The notes: a model not told the origin generated them from the letters alone. DNA of 64,000 bases from Helicobacter didelphidarum (GCF_003364195.1 NZ_NXLQ01000003.1:1-64000), one strand, 5' to 3'. Positions 18,618-27,880 are shown, numbered from the stretch's first letter. Numbers and translations: made by a program.

Positions 18618-18938
18618 TTAGCCCAACAAAGCATTTAGCTTTTCTTGCAATACAGCTTTTGATTGTGCACCAATTAATGTCTCTTTAGGCTGACCATCTT
18701 TCATAAATATGATTGTAGGAATACTACGGATTCCAAAACTTGTGCTTAATTCCTCTTCTTCGTCTGTATTTACTTTACAGATTTTTGCACTTCCTTCATA
18801 TTCTTTTGCTAATTCATCGATTACAGGTGATAACATTTTACATGGACCACACCAAGGTGCCCAAAAATCTACGAGTGCAACACCCGTCTGTGTAACTTCT
18901 TGAAAATTTGATTTATTTAACTCAATATAATTTGCCAT
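18618..18938 (-). CDS. trxA: Thioredoxin
   Basis: 106 residues with the active site WCGPC at residues 29-33 and the cis-proline region RSIPTIIF. It is a standard-length thioredoxin that carries electrons from TrxB to ribonucleotide reductase, peroxiredoxins and other targets. It is first in a trxA-trxB operon; AAGGAGA precedes the start. Confidence 0.96.
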   Translation of the reverse strand: MANYIELNKSNFQEVTQTGVALVDFWAPWCGPCKMLSPVIDELAKEYEGSAKICKVNTDEEEELSTSFGIRSIPTIIFMKDGQPKETLIGAQSKAVLQEKLNALLG

Positions 18939-19156
18939 ACTATGTCTCCTTAAATTTTGAAAATATATAGTTATGGCTATAATTATAACAAGATTTCAGT
19001 TAATAATTTCTAAATCAAACAATAGTATATATCATTAGATAATTTTTATACTTTAATATATCCTAATTTTGACAATTAAGATTTTTACAATATTATATTT
19101 AAACTATGATATACAAACATTCATTTTTAATTTCAGCTTTGCAACAAAATACAAAA

Positions 19157-19183
19157 AAATAAAAAACCACAGATTCTGTTGCC
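19157..19183 (-). terminator. Possible terminator after the outer-membrane protein gene
   Basis: Read on the minus strand, a short imperfect stem (CAACAG/CTGTGG) is followed by a run of six T just after the stop of the gene at 19193. Confidence 0.35.
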
Positions 19184-19192
19184 TTTACTTTG

Positions 19193-19975
19193 TTAATAAG
19201 TAGCATCAAGCCCTATACCAAATTCAAACATAAGCATAAAGCTTTTATCCATGATATGATATGTAATACCACCTTTTTCTAATGGATCTGCTTGATAATA
19301 GCTACCTCGTATCTTTGCATAAAAATCTGGCTTTTTACGCCTCTTCTCATAAACACCATCATAATCTCTACGCATAATCACACCAAGTCCCATATCAATG
19401 CGGTAGCCATTAAAAAAAACTAAATCATTAAAATAAAAGCTTGCAAAACGTGTAAATATCGTATGGGCATATCCTATTTGATATTCTAAATCTATATCCT
19501 CTCGTAGAGCATATCTACCAAGTATGCTACCACCTAAATATACTGATATATGTCGCAGTCTCTGTTCTCTATTACCATAAAAATCTTGCCGTTCTGCAGG
19601 CATATCAAGTGAGATAAACAAAGGATTTTTCATTGTATTCGCATTGACACCAATATGGAGTGTAGCATTATAAAAGAAATGCAGTCTGTTAGATATTACA
19701 TCTGCATTACCAATAAAATTCCCTTGTATAGTAGAATTACCCAAACCACCATATAAATCCACACCTGCATATAGCCTATTGCTCCAATAACCTCCTGCAT
19801 AACCCGTTAAAATACCACCAATATTGCTATAATTAGGTGTATTTATACTATTAAAATTACTATAATACATCCCAACACCAAAGCGTAAATCATCGCAACG
19901 ACTTTCATAGCAACGATAAGCATAAGTGATATTGGTCAAAATAAATAATAAAAAAAAATAGATTCTCAATAGCAT
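19193..19975 (-). CDS. Outer-membrane beta-barrel protein, Helicobacter type
   Basis: 260 residues with a signal peptide (about residues 1-19, ending TYAYR) and alternating aromatic/polar strands through the whole protein (GVGMYYSNFNSI, LYAGVDLYGGLG, HISVYLGGSILGRYAL, FMLMFEFGIGL). The C terminus is aromatic (DATY). Two cysteines lie close together at the mature N terminus (CYESRC). A T9 tract in the signal-peptide codons (19950-19958 as A9 on the plus strand) could allow on/off switching by slippage. It starts 14 nt after the small bacteriocin-leader-like gene and is probably co-transcribed with it. The specific function is unknown. Confidence 0.72.
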   Translation of the reverse strand: MLLRIYFFLLFILTNITYAYRCYESRCDDLRFGVGMYYSNFNSINTPNYSNIGGILTGYAGGYWSNRLYAGVDLYGGLGNSTIQGNFIGNADVISNRLHFFYNATLHIGVNANTMKNPLFISLDMPAERQDFYGNREQRLRHISVYLGGSILGRYALREDIDLEYQIGYAHTIFTRFASFYFNDLVFFNGYRIDMGLGVIMRRDYDGVYEKRRKKPDFYAKIRGSYYQADPLEKGGITYHIMDKSFMLMFEFGIGLDATY

Positions 19976-19989
19976 AAGAATTTACCTCA

Positions 19990-20310
19990 TTAAAAATCCA
20001 CAGACCATTCAACCTTACCTTCATCGCATGCACCACCTGTGCCACACTCTATACCCCAACTAACTAAACCAAGTGCTACTCCTATTGCTAAGCCAATAAG
20101 AAAAGATATGAAAAACTTACCTTTAGTCTCTTCCATTTCTCCTTGAGAAAGCATAGCAACATTCACATTCTCTTTACCAAATAAGAAATCTGCATCAGAT
20201 TGTTGAAATTGTGTGTGTGAAGTTTGCACTTGTGCTACTTGAGCATTTGCTGATAATGAACTCATACCAAGTGTTAAAGCTAACACAAAAATACTAAAAA
20301 GCCTTTTCAT
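19990..20310 (-). CDS. Small exported protein with bacteriocin-leader-like motif
   Basis: 106 residues. It has a Sec-type signal peptide (MKRLFSIFVLALTLGMSSLSANA), then a polar linker, then LSQGEMEETKG at about residues 55-65, which resembles the LSxxEMxxTxG leader of class II bacteriocin and related precursors. A hydrophobic, Gly-rich segment follows (FFISFLIGLAIGVALGLVSW), then a tail with two cysteines (ECGTGGAC). A second cleavage after the KG would release a peptide of about 41 residues. No peptidase-ABC exporter is adjacent. The RBS AAGGAG precedes the ATG. It could equally be a small membrane protein; the maturation idea is inference. Confidence 0.6.
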   Translation of the reverse strand: MKRLFSIFVLALTLGMSSLSANAQVAQVQTSHTQFQQSDADFLFGKENVNVAMLSQGEMEETKGKFFISFLIGLAIGVALGLVSWGIECGTGGACDEGKVEWSVDF

Positions 20311-20628
20311 AGAACTTTTCTCCTTGTAAAGTAAAAAATATTTAACTCTACTAACTTAGATTATACTAACTTAAAACTTAATGTATTCTTAAAAAGAAAG
20401 TATTAAATATACTACTATTTTCTTTTTAAAAAGTTTTACAATTTGTTACAATGTATTATTAAAGTTTATATTTTTAATGAAGCAAGTGGGCTTTAGAACA
20501 TATCAAATCGCTGTGATTATCGCAAATACGGTTCGCCCAACAATAAACATGAACAATCATGTATGTTTGGATTCTAAAATAAGATTTTCTAAATTTTTTG
20601 TTTTATAAGTTGTATTTCTATATAGAAT
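20311..20628. other. Intergenic region with a structured, GC-richer patch
   Basis: 318 nt of mostly AT-rich DNA. The patch at about 20480-20570 stands out: TGGGC-TTTA-GAAC at 20487-20499 can pair with GTTC-GCCCA at 20531-20539, and a second hairpin (ACATG/CATGT) follows. No ORF is supported. Confidence 0.4.
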
Positions 20629-22164
20629 CTACACCCGACGATAACTTAGTGCTTCTAGGATATGTTGCTTTTGTATCATATCACAGCCGTCCATATCAGC
20701 CAATGTGCGTGCAACTTTTCGAACCTTTTGTTCTCCACGATAGCTTAGGTTAAATCGTTGCTTGGCTTGTTCAAGGAGATTTTTACAAGTTTCATCAAGA
20801 ATGCAATATTGTTCTACTTGCATTTCAGAGAGTTTCCCATTAAAAATAATTCTTCCATTGGAATTGATTTGCCCACGATGAATTTGTCTTTCAAACACTT
20901 TAAAAACAATTTGTTGCATAGTTTTAGAATCAAGTTTTTGTGTTTTTTTGGTTGTTGCTTGTGGTTGTTCCTGCATTTGTATATAGAGATCGATTCTATC
21001 TAAAAAAGGCTCACTAAGATGATTACGATAAGACCGAATTTCAGAATCTTTACATCGACATTCTTTTGTACTTGAGAGGAGATTCCCACAAGGACAGGGA
21101 TTCATTGCCGCAACAAACAAGAATGAAGTGTCATAAATAATCTTTGCATTTACACGCGAAATTGCAAGTTGGTTGTTTTCTAATGGTTCTCGTAATGCCT
21201 CTAAAATATCTTTTTTAAAATAAGGCAGTTCATCAAAGAAAATCATTCCATTATGTGCAAGTGCAACCTCTCCAGGACTAATTTTAAACTGCGACGCACT
21301 CCCTAAAATACTAGCTTTAGAAGCACTTTGGTGAGGTGCACGAAAATTTCTTTTTGGGCGGTATTGCAGCGATTGTTCATTAAAGGCTTGCAATTTTACA
21401 CTTTCTATCATCTCTGTAAGACTTAAGGGCGGTAAAATATATTGTAGCCGTTTTGCAATCATACTTTTACCACAGCCTGGACTTCCTTCAAAAAGAATAT
21501 TGTGGAATCCACATGCAGCAATCAAGGCTGCATGGATTGCCCTTTCTTGATTCTTGACTTCATAAAAATCATTTTCAAATACATCATCAAAATAATATTT
21601 TTGATTATTAACTATAATCGATTGAAATGCAAAATCTTTCGTTTCGTGTATTGGTAGAATGTCTCCCTTTAGAATCTCCAACGCCTCTAAAACATTAGAA
21701 GCAAAAGCCATTTGGAGATTGGGAATCTTACTAAAAAGTTCTTTCGCCTCATGAGGTAAAATTACCTTTGATTGTGGATAATAGAGTGCAATATCTAAAA
21801 GCATAGGGTAAATTAATGGAACACTTTTAATGAATCCATCTAATCCAACCTCTCCAAAGGCAAACCATTTATCAAGGCTCAAACTCTCTTTGCTTGCTGC
21901 AATCAATAGTGCAATGGGTAAATCAAATTGACTGCCATTTTTTGGTAAATCCGAAGGCGAGAGATTCACATTAAGCTTTAATGGGGGAAATTCGATACCA
22001 AGGTTTGTTAATGCACTTGCAACACGATGTTGGGATTCTTTAATAGAGCTTGAAGCCAAGCCTGTAATATTAAACGCTGGTAACCCCCGCGTAAAAGTTG
22101 CCTGAACCTCAACTACCTTTGCATCTAAGCCATCTTGTGTTGCACAATATATTTTATTAACCAT
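20629..22164 (-). CDS. comM: YifB/ComM-type Mg-chelatase-like AAA+ ATPase
   Basis: 511 residues. The N-terminal LonC-like domain (GLPAFNITGLASSSIKESQHRV, LNVNLSPSDLPKNGS, DLPIAL) is followed by an AAA+ ChlI-type domain with Walker A EGSPGCGKSMIAKR near residue 225 and Walker B MIFFDELPYF near 305, plus the zinc-like MNPCPCGN...CRC motif. The Mg_chelatase_C region ends the protein. In naturally competent bacteria ComM is a hexameric helicase that extends recombination of incoming DNA. It is monocistronic here; with dprA at 7980-8858 the window holds two transformation factors. Confidence 0.9.
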   Translation of the reverse strand: MVNKIYCATQDGLDAKVVEVQATFTRGLPAFNITGLASSSIKESQHRVASALTNLGIEFPPLKLNVNLSPSDLPKNGSQFDLPIALLIAASKESLSLDKWFAFGEVGLDGFIKSVPLIYPMLLDIALYYPQSKVILPHEAKELFSKIPNLQMAFASNVLEALEILKGDILPIHETKDFAFQSIIVNNQKYYFDDVFENDFYEVKNQERAIHAALIAACGFHNILFEGSPGCGKSMIAKRLQYILPPLSLTEMIESVKLQAFNEQSLQYRPKRNFRAPHQSASKASILGSASQFKISPGEVALAHNGMIFFDELPYFKKDILEALREPLENNQLAISRVNAKIIYDTSFLFVAAMNPCPCGNLLSSTKECRCKDSEIRSYRNHLSEPFLDRIDLYIQMQEQPQATTKKTQKLDSKTMQQIVFKVFERQIHRGQINSNGRIIFNGKLSEMQVEQYCILDETCKNLLEQAKQRFNLSYRGEQKVRKVARTLADMDGCDMIQKQHILEALSYRRV

Positions 22165-22431
22165 TAATCTCTCCCTTAATCCTCTTCTTTCATTTATTGT
22201 CTATTATTGTATCTAAAAACTCCCTAAAATTTAGTTTTATATGCTTCTTTAAAACTTCATGAAATACAAAAAATTGAAATGTTGTAGATTTTAAGATATT
22301 ATTTCTAGACTTAATATAGGACACACACAAATAAATATTACATAATCATAAATTTAATGTTCTTAACAATTAAAATGCTATTATTCCACATACAACTACG
22401 ATTTTTATTATTCTTGAATTAAGGAATCTCC

Positions 22432-23730
22432 ATGCTAAAACATATCGCTATTCCTGCTTTTTATCGTATGATACTACTATCATTATTCTTTTTTATGATG
22501 TGTGGTAACAAGCTTTGGGCTGAAGATAAAACCATTATGATTACAAAAGAAACTGATAATATTCCAAATATTCAAGTTGTAAGTGTTGATGGAAATGAAA
22601 ATACCATGAAGATTTATAAAATGCTTGTGCAAGATTTACGCGTAATGGGTCATTTTAATGTTTATTATGATGATACTTTACGCACGAATGTCTTACAAAA
22701 TAATCTCGCATTACAAGATTATAGAAATAAAAATATGAATTTTATTGCACAAATTTCACATAAAAAACAAGGGGATACCATTACTGGCATTCTCACTCTC
22801 TATGATTTTTCAAACAATCAACAAGTATCTCTTGAATACACACAAGATGAGGTTGAAAAATATCCTTTTATTGCACATGCTATGGCAACTTATTTAAATG
22901 AGTATATTAAAGCTGCAGATATTAGTTGGATTAATCGTTATGTAATTTTTTCTAGTTATCTTGGAAGTGCCAAAAATAGCATTGTTATTTCAGATTATAC
23001 TTATACTTATCAAAAAACTATTATTAGTAATGGTTTAAATGTTTTTCCTAAATGGGCAAATTCAAAACAGACAGAATTTTATTATACACTAATTACTGAT
23101 GAAGCTACAATTTATAAATACAATATGTATAATGGAGAAAACACAAGAATTATTTCTTCTCAAGGCATGGCAGTCGTCTCTGATGTCTCACAAGATGGAA
23201 CAAAACTTCTCATGTCTCTCGCACCTGTAGGACTAAGTGATGTTTTTCTATATGAAACACAAACAAAAAAAACAACACAACTTACAAATTATTCAGGTAT
23301 CGATGTGAACGCACACTTTATGAATAATGAAAAAAGCTTTGCTTTTGTATCAGATAGACTTGGGTATCCTAATGTTTTTATACAAGATCTCAAACCAAAC
23401 GCAAATGTTACCCAACTTGTTTTTCAAGGAAAAAATAATAGCACACTTTCGACCTTTGGACAATATGTTGTTTATTCAAGCCGAGAAAGCGATGAGGAAA
23501 CTGGGCTAAATGTTTTCAATCTCTATCTTGTTTCATCACAAAGCGATTATGCAAGGAGGCTGAGTAAAATTGGAACAAACCGCATACCAAAATTTTCAAG
23601 CGATGGAGATTCTATTATGTATTTAAGACAAGATAAAGGAGAAAATGCGATAGGTATCATTCGCCTTTCTATCAATAAAAGTTTTCTTTTTCCATTAAAA
23701 AATATAAAAATTCAGGCTTTTGATTGGTAA
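22432..23730 (+). CDS. tolB: Tol-Pal system protein TolB
   Basis: 432 residues with a signal peptide of about 30 residues (ending LWAEDKT). The N-terminal domain (NIQVVSVDGNENTMKIYKMLVQDL) is followed by beta-propeller repeats with the typical SxDGxxL pattern (VSQDGTKLLMSLAP, FMNNEKSFAFVSDR, KFSSDGDSIMYLR). It is a periplasmic partner of Pal that links the inner-membrane Tol complex to the outer membrane during division. It heads tolB-pal-(pal-like)-cpoB-slyD. TolQ/TolR/TolA genes are not immediately upstream, where comM lies divergently. Confidence 0.92.
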   Translation: MLKHIAIPAFYRMILLSLFFFMMCGNKLWAEDKTIMITKETDNIPNIQVVSVDGNENTMKIYKMLVQDLRVMGHFNVYYDDTLRTNVLQNNLALQDYRNKNMNFIAQISHKKQGDTITGILTLYDFSNNQQVSLEYTQDEVEKYPFIAHAMATYLNEYIKAADISWINRYVIFSSYLGSAKNSIVISDYTYTYQKTIISNGLNVFPKWANSKQTEFYYTLITDEATIYKYNMYNGENTRIISSQGMAVVSDVSQDGTKLLMSLAPVGLSDVFLYETQTKKTTQLTNYSGIDVNAHFMNNEKSFAFVSDRLGYPNVFIQDLKPNANVTQLVFQGKNNSTLSTFGQYVVYSSRESDEETGLNVFNLYLVSSQSDYARRLSKIGTNRIPKFSSDGDSIMYLRQDKGENAIGIIRLSINKSFLFPLKNIKIQAFDW

Positions 23731-23783
23731 AATGAGAAATTTTCTGATAGAATAACATGATTATTTATGTTCGAGGAGATTAT

Positions 23784-24446
23784 ATGAAATATCTGAAACT
23801 TTCTAGCATACTATTTGCATTGCTATTAGCAGTAGGTTGTGGAACAAAAAATGTGAAGGCTGATGGAGATACAACAAAAACAACACAGAATCCAGCAACA
23901 GAACAACAAGAAGAATATCCAGATGGACAAACAAATAGTGATGTTGGGGCAATGAGTGGCGATGCTATTGATTCGGATGGTAATACAACAGGGATGGATA
24001 ATAATTCAAATGAAGAAGATGCAACAGCAGGAGCAATAGAGGAAACTATCGATGAAGCCGATACTGCCAATAATTCAAATGAAGAAGATGCAACAGAAGC
24101 AGTAGCTTCGGTAGATTCTCTTACAACAATTTATTTTAACTTTGACAAATATGAAATTCGTGATGATATGAAAGATTATATTCGTGCAAATGCAGAATAT
24201 ATCAAGAATCAAGGTATTAAATCTATTATCTTGCAAGGAAATACAGATGAGTTTGGGAGCGATGAATATAATATGGCACTAGGACAAAAACGAGCAATTT
24301 CTGTCCGAGATGCCCTCGTTATGCAAGGATTACCAAAAAATATGTTTTCAACAATCTCGTATGGCACACACAAACCCGTATGTCAAGAAAGAACAACAGA
24401 ATGTTATGCGAAAAACAGAAGAACAGATATTGTTGAGAAGAAATAA
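23784..24446 (+). CDS. pal: Peptidoglycan-associated lipoprotein Pal
   Basis: 220 residues from the ATG at 23784, preceded by GAGGAG; the frame's upstream ATG lies before that RBS. The lipobox is AVGC at about residues 18-21. A long acidic, Asn/Thr/Glu-rich linker with two near-identical NNSNEEDAT units leads to an OmpA-like peptidoglycan-binding domain (IYFNFDKYEI, LQGNTDEFGSDEYNMALGQKRA, NRRTDIV). It binds peptidoglycan and TolB. The domain DNA shares 79 identical nucleotides with the next gene. Confidence 0.93.
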   Translation: MKYLKLSSILFALLLAVGCGTKNVKADGDTTKTTQNPATEQQEEYPDGQTNSDVGAMSGDAIDSDGNTTGMDNNSNEEDATAGAIEETIDEADTANNSNEEDATEAVASVDSLTTIYFNFDKYEIRDDMKDYIRANAEYIKNQGIKSIILQGNTDEFGSDEYNMALGQKRAISVRDALVMQGLPKNMFSTISYGTHKPVCQERTTECYAKNRRTDIVEKK

Positions 24447-24697
24447 TTTTTTATACGGACCATAAAAAATTATAGTTGTTGTTTATACGAATAATGCTAA
24501 TTTTCATAATACAAGGAATTAGCGAAAATCGCTTATTTTGCTCCTAATCATCTTTTAGATATTTGTATATCATGAACAATGTAGTTTCTTTCGAGAAAAA
24601 TATTAGAGTATATGGAATCTATATGAATAAAATATTCATATCTAAATATCGGAAATATTATAAATGTATATGAAACAATAGGTTTGGAGGAATATTT

Positions 24698-25552
24698 ATG
24701 CAGCGTATGTGGTTTTCTGGTATTGCAATAATATTTTTTGTGATAGTTTGTTATGGGGACAAAAATATTCAACCAAATATTACAACCACAAAATCTATGA
24801 TATATACAGAAGTTCAACATATTCCTGCTGTTTTAGATAACAATTCTGGCAAAGGAGATTTTATGCAAAATTCTCATTTTGCATTTAATGATTTAATCGG
24901 AAATAGTAACAATAGTAATGGTGGAAATTATGGGCCAGAAGGTGCATTCATGCCACTTGACTATGGAAATTATGGGGATATAGAAATTAATCACAGATTA
25001 AATAACGATAGCAATAACAATGGAAAAGATAATACACTTTCCCATACAGATAACCAAACAATAGAACAAAATAACAATGGCAATAGTCTTTCAGACGACC
25101 CTTATATAACAACACAAAAAAATTTTAACACAGATTCTAATCATATGAGCAATCAAAATGATTTTAGCAATCTTACAGTTGGCAATAGACACAATAATGG
25201 CACTGATACACTTGCCCTTGATTCGCTAAGTGCAATTTACTTTGACTTTGACAAATACAATATTCGTGAAAATATGAAACCATACATCCAAGCAAATGCG
25301 GAATATATTCGACAAAACAATATTCAAGCTATTGTTCTGCAAGGAAATACAGATGAGTTTGGGAGCGATGAATATAATATGGCACTAGGACAAAAACGAG
25401 CAATTTCTGTCCGAGAAGCATTAATATTACAAGGATTACCGCGAAATATGTTTTCGACAATCTCGTATGGCACACACAATCCTGTATGTTATGAAAAAAC
25501 TCAAGAGTGTTATGCACAAAATAGACGGACAGAGATTGTTGAAAAAAAGTAG
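24698..25552 (+). CDS. Pal-like protein with OmpA domain (pal paralogue)
   Basis: 284 residues; the RBS GGAGG lies 7 nt before the ATG. The C-terminal 110 residues form an OmpA-like domain almost identical to that of Pal (YFDFDKYNI, LQGNTDEFGSDEYNMALG, NRRTEIVEKK). The N-terminal part is different: the hydrophobic leader ends FFVIVCYGD, where Val before Cys breaks the usual lipobox rule, so lipidation is uncertain. A long Asn/Asp/Gly-rich linker follows (about residues 60-165). It lies between pal and cpoB. It may be a second peptidoglycan anchor made by duplication of pal. Confidence 0.85.
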   Translation: MQRMWFSGIAIIFFVIVCYGDKNIQPNITTTKSMIYTEVQHIPAVLDNNSGKGDFMQNSHFAFNDLIGNSNNSNGGNYGPEGAFMPLDYGNYGDIEINHRLNNDSNNNGKDNTLSHTDNQTIEQNNNGNSLSDDPYITTQKNFNTDSNHMSNQNDFSNLTVGNRHNNGTDTLALDSLSAIYFDFDKYNIRENMKPYIQANAEYIRQNNIQAIVLQGNTDEFGSDEYNMALGQKRAISVREALILQGLPRNMFSTISYGTHNPVCYEKTQECYAQNRRTEIVEKK

Positions 25553-25564
25553 AAAGGTATAAGA

Positions 25565-26503
25565 ATGTTGAATATTTTTAGATTTCTTATGACTATTACA
25601 TTGTGTTCTATTGTTATGTATGCCGAACCATCAGCTTTTGAGCTTCAAAGTGGGGCCACGAAAAAAGATATGCGTGACTTAAAGGATATTGCAGATTTCA
25701 CACGCTCTGTTATTTCTGATTTTCAGAATAAAATTGCAAATCTTGAGCAAGCAGTTGATGGATTAAAAACTGTATATGAGGGTATGAGTGCCACTTCAAG
25801 GCAAGATACTTTGATTCTAAGAGGTCAAATAGAAAAAATTGAGAATCTGCAAGGTATTGTAGATTCATATCAGAATGCTTACAAAACACAAACTGATCTG
25901 GTTAAAATACTTCAAGCACAAGTTCAAGCAAATACAAATAATATTGAGCAAATTAATCAAAAAATTGATAAACTCTCAGAAGCTTTTTTGCAAGCAAACG
26001 ATGAGATTTTGAAACAAATTCAAGTATTAAGTCAACAAGCATTAGATTTACAAAATAATATACAAGGCATACAAAATCAACCAATTATTGAAACAATTAA
26101 AATGGAAAACCCAAATCCAAAAAAACAATATAATTTTTCATCTAACAATACAGATAATCTTAAAGAAGCAAAAAATTTATTACGACAAAAAAAACTTGAT
26201 GATGCAAAAGCATATTTTGAATATTTAATTGATCAAAAATTCGCTATTGCAGAATCAAGTTATTATGTAGGTGAAATTTATTATGCCCGAAAAGAATATA
26301 ACGAGGCATTACCATACTACAAAACAAGTGCAAGTTTGGATAGTAAAGCAAAATATATGCCGATATTATTATGGCATACTGCATGGTCATTTAAATATTT
26401 GGGTGATAAGAAAAATTACAACAAATTTTTAACAACCTTGGTTGCCTTGTTCCCAACGAGTGAGCAAGGTCGTAAAGCCCAAGATATTTTGAACCAAAAT
26501 TAG
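25565..26503 (+). CDS. cpoB: Tol-Pal accessory protein CpoB (YbgF)
   Basis: 312 residues: signal peptide (ending MYAEPSAFE), a long N-terminal coiled coil (IANLEQAVDGLK through QALDLQNNIQ) and C-terminal TPR repeats (NLKEAKNLLRQKKLDDAKAY, AESSYYVGEIYYARKEY). In E. coli CpoB coordinates outer-membrane constriction with peptidoglycan synthesis at the septum. It starts 13 nt after the pal paralogue, and slyD follows after 10 nt. This order (tolB, pal, ybgF, slyD) is also found in H. pylori; the extra pal copy is not. Confidence 0.88.
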   Translation: MLNIFRFLMTITLCSIVMYAEPSAFELQSGATKKDMRDLKDIADFTRSVISDFQNKIANLEQAVDGLKTVYEGMSATSRQDTLILRGQIEKIENLQGIVDSYQNAYKTQTDLVKILQAQVQANTNNIEQINQKIDKLSEAFLQANDEILKQIQVLSQQALDLQNNIQGIQNQPIIETIKMENPNPKKQYNFSSNNTDNLKEAKNLLRQKKLDDAKAYFEYLIDQKFAIAESSYYVGEIYYARKEYNEALPYYKTSASLDSKAKYMPILLWHTAWSFKYLGDKKNYNKFLTTLVALFPTSEQGRKAQDILNQN

Positions 26504-26512
26504 GAGAATATT

Positions 26513-27076
26513 ATGATAGAAAATAATAATGTTGTATCAATTAAATATGAAGTAATAGATGCACTTACAAAAGAACTGATTGATAAAAGTAAAGACAACC
26601 AGCCTTTAGAGTTCATCACAGGATGTTCACAAGTGATTGAAGGTTTAGAACAACAAATCCAAAAGGCAAGTATTGGAGATTCTCTAAGTTTTAGCGTATC
26701 TCCGGAGCAAGGCTATGGAATCCGGAACCCAGAACTCATGCAAGAAGTTGATAGATCTCATTTTAGTCATATTGAATTAGAAAAAGGTATGACTGTGTTT
26801 GGAGAATCTGAAAATGGTATGCCTGTGCAAGTAATTGTTGCGGATTTTAACGATACCAGCGTCTTAATTGATTATAATCATCCGCTTGCGGGAAAAACAT
26901 TGGATTTTAAGGTGGAAGTATTAGATGCAAGAGAAGCAACTCCTGATGAACTAGTCGCTGGTTTACGTGGGGGATGTGGAAGTGGTTGTGGATGCGGAAG
27001 CAATAAAGATTCTAATCACGAAAGTGGTGGCTGTTGTGGTGGTCATGGAGGTGGGGGATGTGGTTGCGGTCATTAA
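26513..27076 (+). CDS. slyD: FKBP-type peptidyl-prolyl isomerase SlyD
   Basis: 187 residues: an FKBP domain with the inserted IF flap (about residues 70-120) and a C-terminal metal-binding tail very rich in Cys, Gly and His (GGCGSGCGCGS, GGCCGGHGGGGCGCGH). The family is a cytosolic prolyl isomerase and chaperone, and in Helicobacter and E. coli the tail carries nickel for hydrogenase and urease maturation. It is last in the Tol-Pal operon, followed by a branched hairpin. The nickel role is from family knowledge and was not tested here. Confidence 0.93.
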   Translation: MIENNNVVSIKYEVIDALTKELIDKSKDNQPLEFITGCSQVIEGLEQQIQKASIGDSLSFSVSPEQGYGIRNPELMQEVDRSHFSHIELEKGMTVFGESENGMPVQVIVADFNDTSVLIDYNHPLAGKTLDFKVEVLDAREATPDELVAGLRGGCGSGCGCGSNKDSNHESGGCCGGHGGGGCGCGH

Positions 27077-27111
27077 TTTATTGAAAACAATCTCATAAAT
27101 AATGTCTAAAA

Positions 27112-27163
27112 ATAAACAAGATTCTTATATCTATATTTTCATATAGCTAACAATCTTGTTTAT
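27112..27163 (+). terminator. Branched hairpin after slyD
   Basis: An outer 12-bp stem (ATAAACAAGATT at 27112-27123 with its complement at 27152-27163) encloses a second stem (CTATAT/ATATAG, 27131-27146). The following T-run is weak. It probably closes the tolB-slyD transcript. Confidence 0.55.
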
Positions 27164-27589
27164 AAATCTCTCATTGTTCTATTTTTACATTTTATGCTGA
27201 AACTTAAAATTTTGTTGAAAATTCCTATTATCTGTTTATACCTAATATTATCAAAATTAAAATATATTACAAATTAGTTTTACACATTCCTAAAAATTTT
27301 TAGCTTACCAATCAGCTTATGCTTATAAAACTAAAAAATAATATTAAAGAGTTATAAAATAATACCAATATTTCATAATCTTCTACACTTTGAACTCTTG
27401 TTGCTTTATTAAAGATTAAAACTTTTTAATAAAAATTTGTAAAGATTTTGTAAAGAAACTTCAAATATTTTATTAAATATTAAGCAGAAGAAAGTTTTTA
27501 TTAACATTATTTCTGATATAATTTTAGTTTTTCTTATAGTTTATTTGTTATAATATAAGATATAGATATATTTTTTAGGAGGCTTCATT
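27164..27589. other. Long AT-rich intergenic region upstream of acpP
   Basis: About 425 nt with A/T runs and no supported ORF. The acpP promoter lies near its right end (TATAAT at 27549-27554). I see no tRNA or RNA element. Confidence 0.5.
27549..27554 (+). promoter_or_regulatory. Probable -10 box of the acpP promoter
   Basis: TATAAT in TTTGTTATAATATAAG, 36 nt upstream of the acpP ATG; AGGAGG at 27577-27582 is the RBS. Confidence 0.5.
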
Positions 27590-27832
27590 ATGAGTTCAGC
27601 AGTTTTTGATCAAGTAAAATTATTGGTAGCAAGTGAGTTAAAAGTAAAGCTAGATGAGATTACACCAGAATCAGACTTCACTAAAGATTTAAATGCTGAT
27701 AGTTTAGATGTTGTAGAATTTATTATGTCTTTAGAAGAAAAGTTTGACATTAAAATTCCAGATGAAGATGCGGAAAAGATAAAAACTGTTCAAGATGTTG
27801 TAGATTACATTAATACTGCCAAAGGTAGTTAA
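27590..27832 (+). CDS. acpP: Acyl carrier protein
   Basis: 80 residues, small and acidic, with the phosphopantetheine attachment motif [14 protein letters not shown] (Ser near residue 38). It carries acyl chains in fatty acid synthesis. An AGGAGG RBS precedes the ATG. fabF and accA follow in the same direction, the same order as in H. pylori. Confidence 0.97.
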   Translation: MSSAVFDQVKLLVASELKVKLDEITPESDFTKDLNADSLDVVEFIMSLEEKFDIKIPDEDAEKIKTVQDVVDYINTAKGS

Positions 27833-27880
27833 GTTTTTGTTCATGTTGATTTAATATAACTTTTTTTGAGGAGCATGTGC

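Noticed and set aside
20487-20539. Integron attC site, because GCCCAAC fits the RYYYAAC core
   Set aside because: The core elements are in the wrong order and orientation for attC, and there is no integron context.
27164-27589. tRNA or small RNA gene in the long gap before acpP
   Set aside because: No cloverleaf-like or GC-rich segment could be found by eye.
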